DNA from: Closterium sp. NIES-65 | Lineage: Eukaryota; Streptophyta; Zygnematophyceae; Desmidiales; Closteriaceae | NCBI GenBank assembly: GCA_948144175.1 | Contig: CANXME010000222.1 | Coordinates: 744,001 to 808,000 of the forward strand | DNA length: 64,000 nt | Reading direction: 5' to 3' | Shown here: in pieces, positions 41,020 through 51,700 of the stretch | Layout of the letters: each line of letters begins with the position of its first letter | Numbering within the stretch: the first letter of the stretch is position 1 | Notes under the pieces: generated by a model | What the model saw: only the letters and a program-made list of their open reading frames with translations | Database searches by the model: none | What the model was told of the DNA's origin: nothing | Made by a program: the position numbers and the translations under genes

Positions 41020-42350
41020 ATGGCGGTGCTACTCGACATCGGGTGCTCCCACCACCTGATGGGGACGAAGTCGGACTTCGTCAACATGGGGCCAAGCGAC
41101 GGAGTGAAGCACGTGCGTGGGTTCAATGGGGCATTACAGTGTGTCGAGGGTCGTGGAACTGTCGCTCTGCAAGGGGAGGCCGGGAAGCGGGTGCTCATCC
41201 CCGACGTGCTCTACGTTCCAGGGTGTTCAGGCAAACCTGCTGTCAGCCGGCCAACTGAAGGAGAGCGGAGTGCAGCTGCAGGGTGACGGCGACGAGATGC
41301 TGCTCGTTGCTACGACCGGGGAGGTGCTCGGTCGAGCACGCTACACCGGACGAGTCCTCTGCACCGACCTTCGCCCGTGCTCGACGCAGTCGCCGTCGAC
41401 CGAGGTGGTGGCTCTGCGGACGATCGTCTCGGCGTCAAAGGCGATCCCTGATCGGCTGCATGCGAGGCTCGCGCACGTCGGTGTCGACACGATCAAGAGC
41501 TTGGCAAAGCATGGAGTTGCTGTTGGGCTCGACATCACGCCGTCGACCGGAGCAGACCCGCCGTGTGTCTCGTGCGTCGGAGGAAAGCTGGCGCGACACA
41601 CCTTCCCTGCCAAGGGCTCGGACGCAACGGAGGTGCTGACTGTCGTGCACATTGACTTGTGCGGGCCATTTTGAGTGGCTGCCAAGGATGGAAACTTGTA
41701 CTTCGTGCTGCTTAAGGATCGCCATACTCGATTTGTATGGGCAATGCCGGTCGCTAGGAAGAGCGACGTGCTGCGGGAGTTCCAGCGGTGGCTGGTGCTG
41801 GTGGAACGGCAGACAAAGAAGTCAGTGCTGTCGCTTCGCTCCGATCGAGGAGGGGAGTTCCTCGGGAAGGCGTTCACCGACTTCGTCGACGGGAAGGGCA
41901 TCGTCCACGACCTGACGTGCCCCTACACTCTGCAGCAGAATGGCATGGCTGAGCGGGAGATGCGCACGGCCGTCGAGTCCGTGGGGACGATGTTGCTGCA
42001 CATGGGCGTGCAGCACCACTGGTGGCACCTTGCACTACGACAAGCTGTCTAGGTGCGCAACTGCTTGGAGCGGTCGACGGCGCCGCCGGGGACGACTCCG
42101 TACCAGCTGCTGACCGGGCAGAAGCCCGACCTTATGCTGGCGCGGGTGTGGGGCTGCATGGTGCAGTTCATGGTTCCCGAGCAGCAACGTGGTGGGAAGC
42201 TGGCGCCGAAGGCTCGTTGGGGACTTCACATGGGTGTGTCGCCAGAGAGCAAGGTCTGGGAGGTGCTCGACCTGACCGACAACAAGGTGGTCACGTCGGT
42301 CGAGGTGATCTTCTACGGGACGCTGTCGCTGGAGGTGTGGAAGGCGAAGT
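41020..42350 (+). pseudogene. Protease and integrase block of element E
   Basis: Protease traces: MAVLLDIGCSHHLMG and VLIPDVLYVPG. GAG-pre-integrase: LHARLAHVGVDTIKSL. Integrase core: HIDLCGPF, RFVWAMPV, LRSDRGGEFLG, QQNGMAEREMRT; C-terminal part WGCMVQFMVPEQQRGGKLAPKARWG. It is a DDE integrase of the Copia type. The copy is broken. Confidence 0.82.
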
Positions 42351-43079
42351 ATGGGCCGGCGTCGGAGCGGACGCAGGCGCAACCGCCAACGGATACATCG
42401 ACAGCGACGGTTCCGTTGCTCGCCGAAGTCGATAAGTCTGGTGATGAGGATGTTGTGGAGGTTCTTTCCCCTCCGCCTGTCTTTGCTCCTCCGTTCCCCG
42501 TCGCAGATCGGCCTGGGTCGGCACCTGCGTCGACCACCGACGATGAGGGGAGCCTTGAGGCGTCGCCTGTGGCGCCGGCCCATGGCATCGCCGGCGGTCG
42601 ACAGGGCGCCAAGCTCGTCGACCAAGATGGCAAGCCGTCGACGACAGGGGAGCACCAGACAGGGGAGCCGGTCGAACAGGAGGCAACGGCAGGGGTACAC
42701 TCGACAGGGGAGCAGAAGCCGGAGCGGTCGAGAGGAGAGTTGTCGAAGGCAGCAGCAGACGAACAGCCGGTCGAAGGGTCGAAGCAGCTGGTCGACGACG
42801 TTCTCGTCGACGAGAAAGGGGAGCAGTCGGCGGGTGAGGAGTCCACCGACAGCGATGTAATGGAAGTGCCGATCACGAAGCCCGAGCTGCGACGCACAGG
42901 TCGAGCTCGACGGCCGCCGGAGCGGTTGAGCTTCCACGCCTGCATACCGCCAGCTGCCTTCACCACGGTGTACGACGAGGTCGACGACGACCTGCCGTAC
43001 GACGATGCCGAGGAGGATGAAGACCTGCTGGAGCTCGACCCTGACGTGCATGCTCGACCCTGCTGGGACATCGCCACGA

Positions 43080-44600
43080 TGACGGTGAAGGAGGCGCTGT
43101 CGAGCTGGAAGGGCGAGGCGGTGAAGGCCGCCATGGAAGAAATCCGTAGCCTCATCGCTATGGGGACTTGGGAGCTGGTCGAACGCCTACGCGGGGTGAA
43201 CATCATGAAGAACCGATGGGTGCTGACGACCAAGTACCGCATCGACGACATCGTCGAGCGCGAGAAGGCGAGGCTAGTCGTGAAGGGCTTCACGCATGTG
43301 TACGGCGCCGACTACGACGAGACGTACTCGCCGGTGAGCAGCTACGTCACGCTGAGGATCTTCCTCAGCATCGTCAGCCGTCCTCGATCTCAACCTGATG
43401 CAGCTCAACATGAAGAACACTTTCCTTCAGAGCAAGCTCGACAGGGTGCTCTACATGTACCAGCCGGACTATTTCAACGATAGGACCGGCCGGGTGTGTA
43501 AGCTGCTGAAGAGCCTATACGGGCTGAAGCAGTCGCCGCTGGTGTGGTACAGGGCTCTCGACGGTGTGCTGCTGGGCGTTGGCTGGAAGAAGAGCCAGGT
43601 CGACGAGGCATTCTACTTCAAGGCCAGCGACTACGGAGTGACCTGCTGGGTGCTGGTCTACGTCGACGACCTGCTTGCCGCTAGCAGCAGCACCGCGATG
43701 CTGAAGGAGCTGAATGAGCTGCTGGAGGCCGCCTTCGAGCTACGTGAGATCTCGCCGGTGGTGAAGTACCTTGGGCTGGAGATCGTGCGCGACAGGCCGG
43801 CCAGGAAGTTGTGGCTGCACCAGCAGGGCTACGCCGACAAGCTGCACAGGCGCTTCATCGACGAGGAGCAGGGCGGTCGAGTCCCGAAGGCACCGGTCTC
43901 GGTCGACGCCTACGCTCAGCTAACGTTCGAAGACGAGGAGGCTCAGGAGCGCGAGGAGGAGGAGTACCGGAAGAAGGTCGGCTCGCTGCAGTTCGCGGCG
44001 ACGACGACAAGGCCGGACATCGCGTTTGCCTGCAGCAAGCTGGGAAGTGGCCTCACGGTGAGGAGCGACCAGCATTGGCGCGAGGTCGACCGCTGCCTCG
44101 CCTACCTTGCCGACACCCGCGATACCGCCTTGGAGTTCGGCGGTGGACCAGAATCATTGGAGCTGATCGGCTATGTCGATGCCGATGACGCGGGCGACAA
44201 GCAGAACCGGACGAGCACGGGAGGCTACGTGTTCGTCTACGGAAGGGGCCACAGTCTCCTGGTCGAGCTCGCGCATCAAGTGCGCGACATTGTCATTCGA
44301 CCGAGTCGGAGTACGTGGCGGCCACGGATGCCGGCAAGGAGGGGCGTCGACTTCGCTTCCTCGCGGAATTCAAGCTCCTCGACGCTGGGAAGCCGACCGT
44401 CCTCCGCGTCGACAACAACTCGGCAATCACGGTCGCTGAGGGCTTGGGGCTGACGGGCAACCTCAAGCACATGGAGCGACGCTACGCCTGGCTGCAACAC
44501 ATGGTGAGGCGCGGGAAATTCGTGCTGAAGTACATCCCGACCACCGAGCAGCCGGCGGACTTCCTGACGAAGGCGCTGCATTTTTCCGGCTTTCAACCGG
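43080..44600 (+). pseudogene. Reverse transcriptase and RNase H block of element E
   Basis: RT traces: AAMEEIRSLIAMGTWELV, NRWVLTTKY, VYGADYDETYSPV, SLYGLKQSPLVWYRAL, VYVDDLLAA (catalytic YVDD), YLGLEIVRDR. RNase H starts at GYVDADDAGDKQNRTSTGGY and ends near the ADFLTKALH motif. It is fairly well kept overall but broken. Confidence 0.85.
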
Positions 44601-44800
44601 TGCTCTGTCACCATCGGCCAAGTTCGTCCATCCGACGTCGGCGACGGCGACGATGAGGTGCAGCAGTAGGTGCCATGCCCTTTTGCATGGCTGGTGCGGT
44701 GACGACGTGCTGTGTGTGGGGTGCACGCCGAGGATGAGTTTTGTCTCCGTGGAGTACTGCCGTGTGGGCTGGAGGCCAAAGCGTGAGCGCGGCAGGGGAG

Positions 44801-45158
44801 TGTTAATAGGAATGGAGTGTTGGCCCCGCCCTCGCTTGAGCAACGCCGACGACTTGGTCGGATGCACGGGAGTAGCAACCGACCATTCACAGTGGGAGAG
44901 CTGTTCGACAGGCTTCGAGCTGCAGGGGACCGATGTGGTGTTGCTGTCGACTAGGGAGCTCGACAGCTGCAACTGACTGGTCTGGGCGACGGGTGGGACG
45001 TCGACCAGGACCTGCAGTTCGACTGGGAGGTCGACGGAGCAGTCCGTCGACCTGACAAGTGAGCAGCGGTCGACGAGGGGAGCTCGGCGAGAGTTGTGGT
45101 CGACCAGAGGGACCTGGTGGTCGACCGGAAGCACCTGGTGGTCGATCGGGTCGACTGC
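44801..45158 (+). repeat. 3' LTR of element E (truncated)
   Basis: It matches 38417-38835 with an internal gap of about 60 bp. Identity ends at GGGTCGACTG, where the 32-bp satellite starts. The remaining about 550 bp of the LTR are absent. Confidence 0.85.
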
Positions 45159-46091
45159 CCTTAGCCAGAGCACACATGTTGACCGACTGCCCTTAGCCAA
45201 AGCACACATGTTGACCGACTGCCCTTAGCCAGAGCACACATGTTGACCGACTGCCCTTAGCCAGAGCACACATGTTGACCGACTGCCCTTAGCTAGAGCA
45301 CACATGTTGACCGACTGCCCTTAGCCAGAGCACACATGTTGACCGACTGCCCTTAGCCAGAGCACACATGTTGACCGACTGCCCTTAGCCAGAGCACACA
45401 TGTTGACCGACTGCCCTTAGCTAGAGCACACATGTTGACCGACTGCCCTTAGCCAGAGCACACATGTTGACCGACTGCCCTTAGCCAGAGCACACATGTT
45501 GACCGACTGCCCTTAGCCAGAGCACACATGTTGACCGACTGCCCTTAGCCAGAGCACACATGTTGACCGACTGCCCTTAGCCAGTGCACACATGTTGACC
45601 GACTGCCCTTAGCCAGAGCACACATGTTGACCGACTGCCCTTAGCCAGTGCACACATGTTGACCGACTGCCCTTAGCCAGAGCACACATGTTGACCGACT
45701 GCCCTTAGCCAGAGCACACATGTTGATCGACTGCCCTTAGCCAGAGCACACATGTTGACCGACTGCCCTTAGCCAGAGCACACATGTTGACCGACTGCCC
45801 TTAGCCAGAGCACACATGTTGACCGACTGCCCTTAGCCAGAGCACACATGTTGACCGACTGCCCTTAGCCAGAGCACACATGTTGACCGACTGCCCTTAG
45901 CCAGAGCACACATGTTGACCGACTGCCTTAGCCAGTGCACACATGTTGACCGACTGCCCTTAGCCAGAGCATACATGTTGACCGACTGCCCTTAGCCAGT
46001 GCACACATGTTGACCGACTGCCCTTAGCCAGAGCACACATGTTGACCGACTGCCCTTAGCCAGTGCACACATGTTGACCGACTGCCCTTGG
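45159..46091. repeat. 32-bp satellite array
   Basis: About 29 copies of a 32-bp unit (ccagagcacacatgttgacc plus gactgcccttag) run without spacers. The only recurrent variants are agAg/agTg and ccag/ctag. The left end abuts the truncated LTR of element E; the right end dissolves into ...gcccttgggtttcaatg. Confidence 0.95.
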
Positions 46092-46493
46092 GTTTCAATG
46101 TACAAGCATGTTGCTGTCACATGAAACACATGATGCGTGTCCCATTATAAGCACACCTCGCCAGAGAAGCACATGTTACCTTACCTTAAACCCACATGCC
46201 ACCTAATCAGCTCCCCACTTGATGACTGCGTGGTTCTGGCTGTCCTCCCCCAGAAGGGCAGGTCGTTGAAATGGCGGGGCTGACCCGCCAACAGGAACAG
46301 AAAGAAGAAGCAAGCTTTGCCCGGGTCGTCCGTCCGTGCGCCACCTGCCGCGTGTGGGTAAGGGTGGGGGGCGTGGAGGGTGCATGTGGGGGCAGCGTAG
46401 TAACGTGTGTGGGGCATAAGATGGTGGTGGTGATGGCAAAGAATAGGGATGATTATAGGAAGGAGGGGATGATGTTGACTCACAGTGACTGGA
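46092..46493. other. Sequence between the satellite and the 21-bp minisatellite
   Basis: On the minus strand a protein-like stretch ends near 46205-46330 (GRTARTTQSSSGELIRW or GEDSQNHAVIKWGAD, depending on frame). It could be the last exon of a small gene starting near 47264, but I cannot fix its frame. Confidence 0.3.
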
Positions 46494-46993
46494 GGTACAA
46501 GATCAGCACATTGTATCAAATCAGCACCCGGTGGTATCAAATCAGCACCCAGTGGTTTGAAATCCTCACCTTGCAGTATCATATCAACACCCTGTGGTAT
46601 CAAATCAACACCTTGTGGTATCATATCAACACCCTGTGGTATCAAATCAACACCTTGTGGTATCATATCAACACCCTGTGGTATCAAATCAACACCTTGT
46701 GGTATCAAATCAGCACCTTGTGGTATCATATCAACACCTTGTGGTATCAAATCAGCACCTTGTGGTATCAAATCAGCACCTTGTGGTATCAAATCAGCAC
46801 CTTGTGGTATCAAATCAGCACCTTGTGGTATCAAATCAGCACCTTGTGGTATCAAATCAGCACCTTGTGGTATCAAATCAACACTTGTGGTATCAAATCA
46901 GCACCTTGTGGTATCAAATCAGCACCTTGTGGTATCAAATCAGCACCTTGTGGTATCAAATCAGCACCTTTTGGTATCAAATCAGCACCTTGC
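46494..46993. repeat. 21-bp minisatellite
   Basis: About 23 copies of cttgtggtatcaaatcagcac, with catatcaacac and ccctgtgg variants on the left half. The period is a multiple of three, so long frames open in every phase (for example I-P-Q-G-A-D-L on the minus strand); these are artefacts of the repeat. Confidence 0.95.
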
Positions 46994-47172
46994 AGCACTT
47001 GGAGCCGGGCCAGTAGGAGTAGACGAGGAGCTCGTGGGCGGGTGGGAGGGACGGTGGGGGTACGGCAGCGCAGAGGGAGAGGGGAGGGGAGGGAAAATGG
47101 GGGGGGCTATCACGAGGCAGGAGACGAGCGAGGAGGGGAGAGGGCAGGGAGAAGGGGAAAGCGCGTAGCACC

Positions 47173-47264
47173 TGGCGGTTGATGAGGCGCATGCAGCGGA
47201 GGAGGAGCAGCGAGGTGGCGGCGACCGCCAGCAGCACCGCAACGCCCATCAGCGCCGCCGCCAT
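47173..47264 (-). CDS. Possible first exon of a small membrane protein
   Basis: On the minus strand, MAAALMGVAVLLAVAATSLL continues with LLRCMRLINRQ, a clear single hydrophobic segment with a basic end, then a possible donor CGCCAG|GTGCTACG. If real, the next exon may lie near 46230-46340 beyond an intron holding the 21-bp minisatellite. It was not recognised as any family. Confidence 0.3.
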
Positions 47265-47464
47265 CGCGCCTCACGTCCACCGCTCGCCCGCCGACCGCCA
47301 CCGCCCGCGCGACAGCGGCTTGGCGACGGGGCTGGGCGCAATGGCGGGCGGCATGGCGGCGTCTGCGGGGCGTCAGAGGCCTGGGCGCTGAGCGGAGATG
47401 GCGACCCATGGCTGGTGCGCTTGGTGAATCATTGCGGCTCCTCATTGACAACTCATGCTGCATA

Positions 47465-48757
47465 CGTGGACGTACAGAAACGCGTTTCGCCTGGGTGACT
47501 GTTGCGAGGATGGGGGGACTGGCAACAATGAACTAATGCGTAAAAGGCAGTCATAGGGGTGCGTTTTATGTAACTGGATTCAACTGCTTCGATCGCGTTT
47601 TATGCATCCGAAGGGAAATGTACAATGGCCAAGTTACAATCCTATGTAGAATGTTTTCCCCTGTGATGCTAAAGAGTGTTGCCTAGTCAGGTTCAGAATA
47701 AAAAAGAACATGGTTCTTACTACGTTGGTGAATTCGTATTTTACACAGGTATGTTGATATAATACGTATAATTACTGTAATTGAGAACAAATTACAGCTA
47801 AGGTAATAATACGTAGCTAATTACTGTTATTTCTGAATATTGCTAGATTGGCGACACCTCCGAGCTGCTTGTATCGGAGCATTACTGATTTGACATCCCC
47901 CTGTCACGGCGACACATCCGATCACTATTGGACTCCCGCCTGCCCTCTCCTCCCCATCGCTCCTCAAGCGCGACGAAGCTTGTCGCATCGTCGTCACTAT
48001 CGAGGCGAACCGGTGCCTTACCCACCAGTCGCCGTCGTGGATTGCGACGGGCCACCAGCGCAGCATGCCCGCCCACACATCTCCCTCATTCGCCTCCCGT
48101 CAGGCGACGGGCAGCCCAACTCCCCGCCAGCCCGCGCCGTTGCTTTCCACGATGTTCCGCCGTTCCGCCTCTGAGTGCGACCGGTGCGCCGTTGGCGGGC
48201 CTCTGACGGGTCAGCGGCGGCGCGTCGCACCGCTAGGCGCTGGTGGGAGCTGGCCAGCCCGGCCCCGTCTGATGTTGATGTTGCCACTCCCTCCCGTCGC
48301 CCTCCATCGCTCTGGCCCTCGCAGATTTTTGCTCTTTGTTGGCGAGAACGGGGGGTATGGGGGGAACGACGGTGAGGAGGGGCGGGTGAATGCGGAGGGC
48401 GCGTGGCACGGATGGCGCGGGACGGCCCTGCTGGCTGCACGCATCGGAAATAGAGAAGCGCTTGTCCGTCGTTTGTGCTGTGCGCGGCTCGACTAGTTGT
48501 CGCGCTCGTGTAGTGTGCTCTTGCTGCTGCGAGACAGATCAAGGCCCTGGAGCATCGCAGCAATCGTCTCCACTTCCCGCCGCTATTGCATTGCTCTTCC
48601 CAATCGAACAGCTCCCTGCCTCAGTGTTTGATCATAATCGGCACGCCGCGCCACGCGGCGCTAGTCGATCGTGTCGTCACCCGCTGTTTGCACGGCCGCG
48701 CCACGCGGCTCTCGCGCCCTCGCAGCGCTGTTGCCTCGCACCCCGCATCTCGCGGCG
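47465..48757. other. Intergenic region upstream of the ABCG gene
   Basis: 47500-47850 is AT-rich with palindromic scraps around TAATACGTA and AATTACTGTAATT, possibly a decayed inverted-repeat element. 47850-48750 is CT/GC-rich with only shadow frames. It should include the promoter and 5' untranslated region of the gene at 48758. Confidence 0.4.
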
Positions 48758-51700
48758 ATGGATACGCGGCACCACTTCCCCGCCGCGCGGCACCTCGCGT
48801 GCTTCGCGTCGTTCGCGTCGCCCACCCCCTCGCTCACCCCGCTCGTCGTCCCCGCCGACCCCGCCGCTCCCACCGCCGACGACCCCTTCCCGTGCGCCGC
48901 GAACGCATCGCCTTACGCGTCGCCTGGCGCGGAGGGCTCTCTTAACGGAGACGGGCATAGCGAGGAAGGCAGCGCTGATGCGGAGAACGTGGGGGATCGC
49001 GCAGGGCGGGTAGGAAGGGGCGCGCGCATGTGCGAGGAGTACGTGGCGGCGTGCGCCGCCGTCATGCGCCACCGCCACGCCCACGACCACCATGCGCCCT
49101 CCGCATCCGCCTCCGCCGCCTCTTCTGCCTCCGCCGTGTCCTCCGCCCCGCCTGTCTCGCCTGTCTCTCCCGCGCACCCGTGGATCGAATTGGCTGCTGA
49201 GACCAGCAGTGACGTCACCACGGACATCAGCAGTGACGTCAGCGCGGAGATACGCAGCGGCATGAGCGTGAGCGCCACCCGGCGGCCCTTTGGCTCGCCC
49301 ATCACCATGACCCCTGCCTCCTCCGCTGCCTCCTCCGCTGCTGCTGCTGCTGAAGATTCTGCTGCTGCGGACCGTTATGGTGGGAAAGCTAGCGATGGTG
49401 CTGCGTGGTGGGGTGGCGGTGGTGGAGAGGATTGCGGGGGTGAGGGGCGGGTGGTGCAGCAGTTCCATGTGCGCACGGAGGGCCTCTCTTACACGGTGAG
49501 TGGGGGGAGTGTGTGGGAAGGAAGGCGAGGGGTGCGTCGGGGCTAAGAGTGAGGTGCATCGTACACACACATTGCCTATTGTCTCCTTCGCCTCCCTCCT
49601 TTCCCACTGCCCTCTCTCTCATCCCCATTGAAGACCCTCCCTCCGCATTCTTCCTTCTCCGTCCTCACCTCTCCCCTTTCCTCTCCCTCCTCCCCTCCCT
49701 GTCCCCTGTCCCCCCCGCCCTCGCCCTTCTTCCCCCTCGCAGGCCGTCAACGGGCGCACCATTCTGAACCGAGTGAGCGTGGCGGCTCATCCCGGGCAGC
49801 TGCTCGCGCTCGCAGGGCCCTCGGGCAGCGGAAAAAACGTCCCTGCTGGACGCCATTGGCTGCCGCATTGATCCGGGCAGCCTGTCGGGGTCCATCCTGG
49901 TGAACGACCGCCCCATGCCGCCCAGCTTCCGCAAGCACTCTGCCTACGTGCTGCAGGTGGGTGCCGCAGTCTGGTGCAGGTGGGTGGGTGCGGTACAGAG
50001 GGGTGGCTGGGTGGACTGCAGGAGGGTGGGTGGGTGCATCCCCTGCCTGTGCCGCGTGCTCCCTGCCTCCTTCCTACCAGCCCCTGCCCCAACTTCTCCC
50101 CCCCCTCCCCCCCCTCCCCCCCCTCTCCCCCCTCTCCCCCCCACCTTGTCAGGACGACGCCCTCTTCGCGCTGCTCTCCGTGCGCGAGACGCTTGACTTT
50201 GCCGCCCGCCTGCGCCTGCCGTCCACCGTGACGCCGGCCGCGCGGCAGCAGCGAGTGCAGCAGCTGGTGCAGCAGCTGGGGCTCACCGCGTGTGCCGACA
50301 CGCCCGTGGGGGACGACCTGGTGAGTGGGCCGACCAGGTGGGTGCCTTGGATGGGGGGGGACCACTGGGTGGGTAATTTCTGGGGCGCCTCAAAAGCAGC
50401 TGCTGCAGCAGTGCGCGGGGTGGGGACGAGATGCGTGCCTTGTGAGGAGGGCGTCCTGCTGGGCTGGGTGTCTTGTGGGTGGGAGGGGCAAGCGTGTCTT
50501 GTGAGGAGGGTGTCTTGTGGGTGGGAGGGGCAAGCGTGTCTTGTGAGGAGGGTGTCTTGTGGGTGGGAGGGGCAAGCGTGTCTTGTGAGGAGGGTGTCTT
50601 GTGGGTGGGAGGGGCAAGCGTGTGGTGCCTCTGGATTCGTGCGCCGCGCGTGTGTAGGTTGACCTGGCGTGTGTGGAGCAGCACCACATCACGTCACCAC
50701 CAACTCATTGTATTTCTTCACCTCTGCTCTCCGTTCCTCTCCACTGCCACAGCCCCTCCGCACCTCGTGCACCACCTGCATGCTTGCTCGCTCCTATGCT
50801 CCTTGCTGTCACATCCACTCCGCCTTCCTTCCCCCCATTCCTACAAACACTGCCTCCTCCATCGTGTGTCCCCACCCCTTCCTCTACTGGACATTTTAGT
50901 CATGAATCACAAGGGGTTTAAGGAAACTGCCTTAGTCATGAATCACAAGGGGTTTAAGGAAACTGCCTTAGTCATGAATCACAAGGGGTTTAAGGAAACT
51001 GCCTTAGTCATGAATCACAAGGGGTTTAAGGAAACTGCCTTAGTCATGAATCACAAGGGGTTTAAGGAAACTGCCTTAGTCATGAATCACAAGGGGTTTA
51101 AGGAAACTGCCTTAGTCATGAATCACAAGGGGTTTAAGGAAACTGCCTTAGTCATGAATCACAAGGGGTTTAAGGAAACTGCCTTGTCCCACACTCCTCT
51201 GCCCCCCTTGCCCCCTTTGCCCCCCATTGCCCCGTATGCCATGGCAGCACCGGGGGGTGTCAGGGGGGGAGAGGAGGCGCACGTCCATCGGGGTGGAGCT
51301 CATTCACAACCATGCCGTGCTGCTGCTCGACGAACCCACCTCAGGTGATGCCTGCTGCTCGATGAACCCACCTCAGGTGATGCCTGCTGCTCGATGAACC
51401 CACCTCAGGTGATGCCTGCTGCTCGATGAACCCACCTCAAGTGATGCCTGCTGCTCGATGAACCCACCTCAGGTGATGCCTGCTGCTCAATGAACCCACC
51501 TCAGGTGATGCCTGCTGCTCGATGAACCCACCTCAGGTGATGCCTGCTGCTCGATGAACCCACCTCAGGTGATGCCTGCTGCTCGATGAACCCACCTCAG
51601 GTGATGCCTGCTGCTCAATGAACCCACCTCAGGTGATGCCTGCTGCTCGATGAACCCACCTCAGGTGATGCCTGCTGCTCGATGAACCCACCTCAGGTGA

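Larger units (their letters stand above)
38417..45158 (+). mobile_element. Copia element E, broken, 3' LTR cut short
   Basis: The 5' LTR (38417-39386) starts TGTTAACAGG. The 3' LTR starts TGTTAATAGG at 44801 after the polypurine tract GGCAGGGGAG, and stops matching at about 45158, where a satellite begins. Parts: unusual primer site 39387 onwards, gag 39674-41000 with a canonical zinc knuckle (CWICGDPDHLSFEC), protease about 41020-41230, integrase 41430-42350, RT 43080-44150, RNase H to about 44600. It is Ty1/copia, but a different lineage from A/B/C/F. It has about half a dozen breaks. The shared LTR part has few substitutions plus indels, including one of about 60 bp, so it is moderately young. 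Confidence 0.88.

Noticed and set aside
45159-46091. CRISPR-like regularly spaced repeats
   Set aside because: The 32-bp units join head to tail without unique spacers and the context is eukaryotic; this is a satellite.
46181-46876. Minus-strand gene with I-P-Q-G-A-D-L heptad repeats
   Set aside because: It is a frame kept open by a 21-bp minisatellite; equivalent frames open on the other strand as well.
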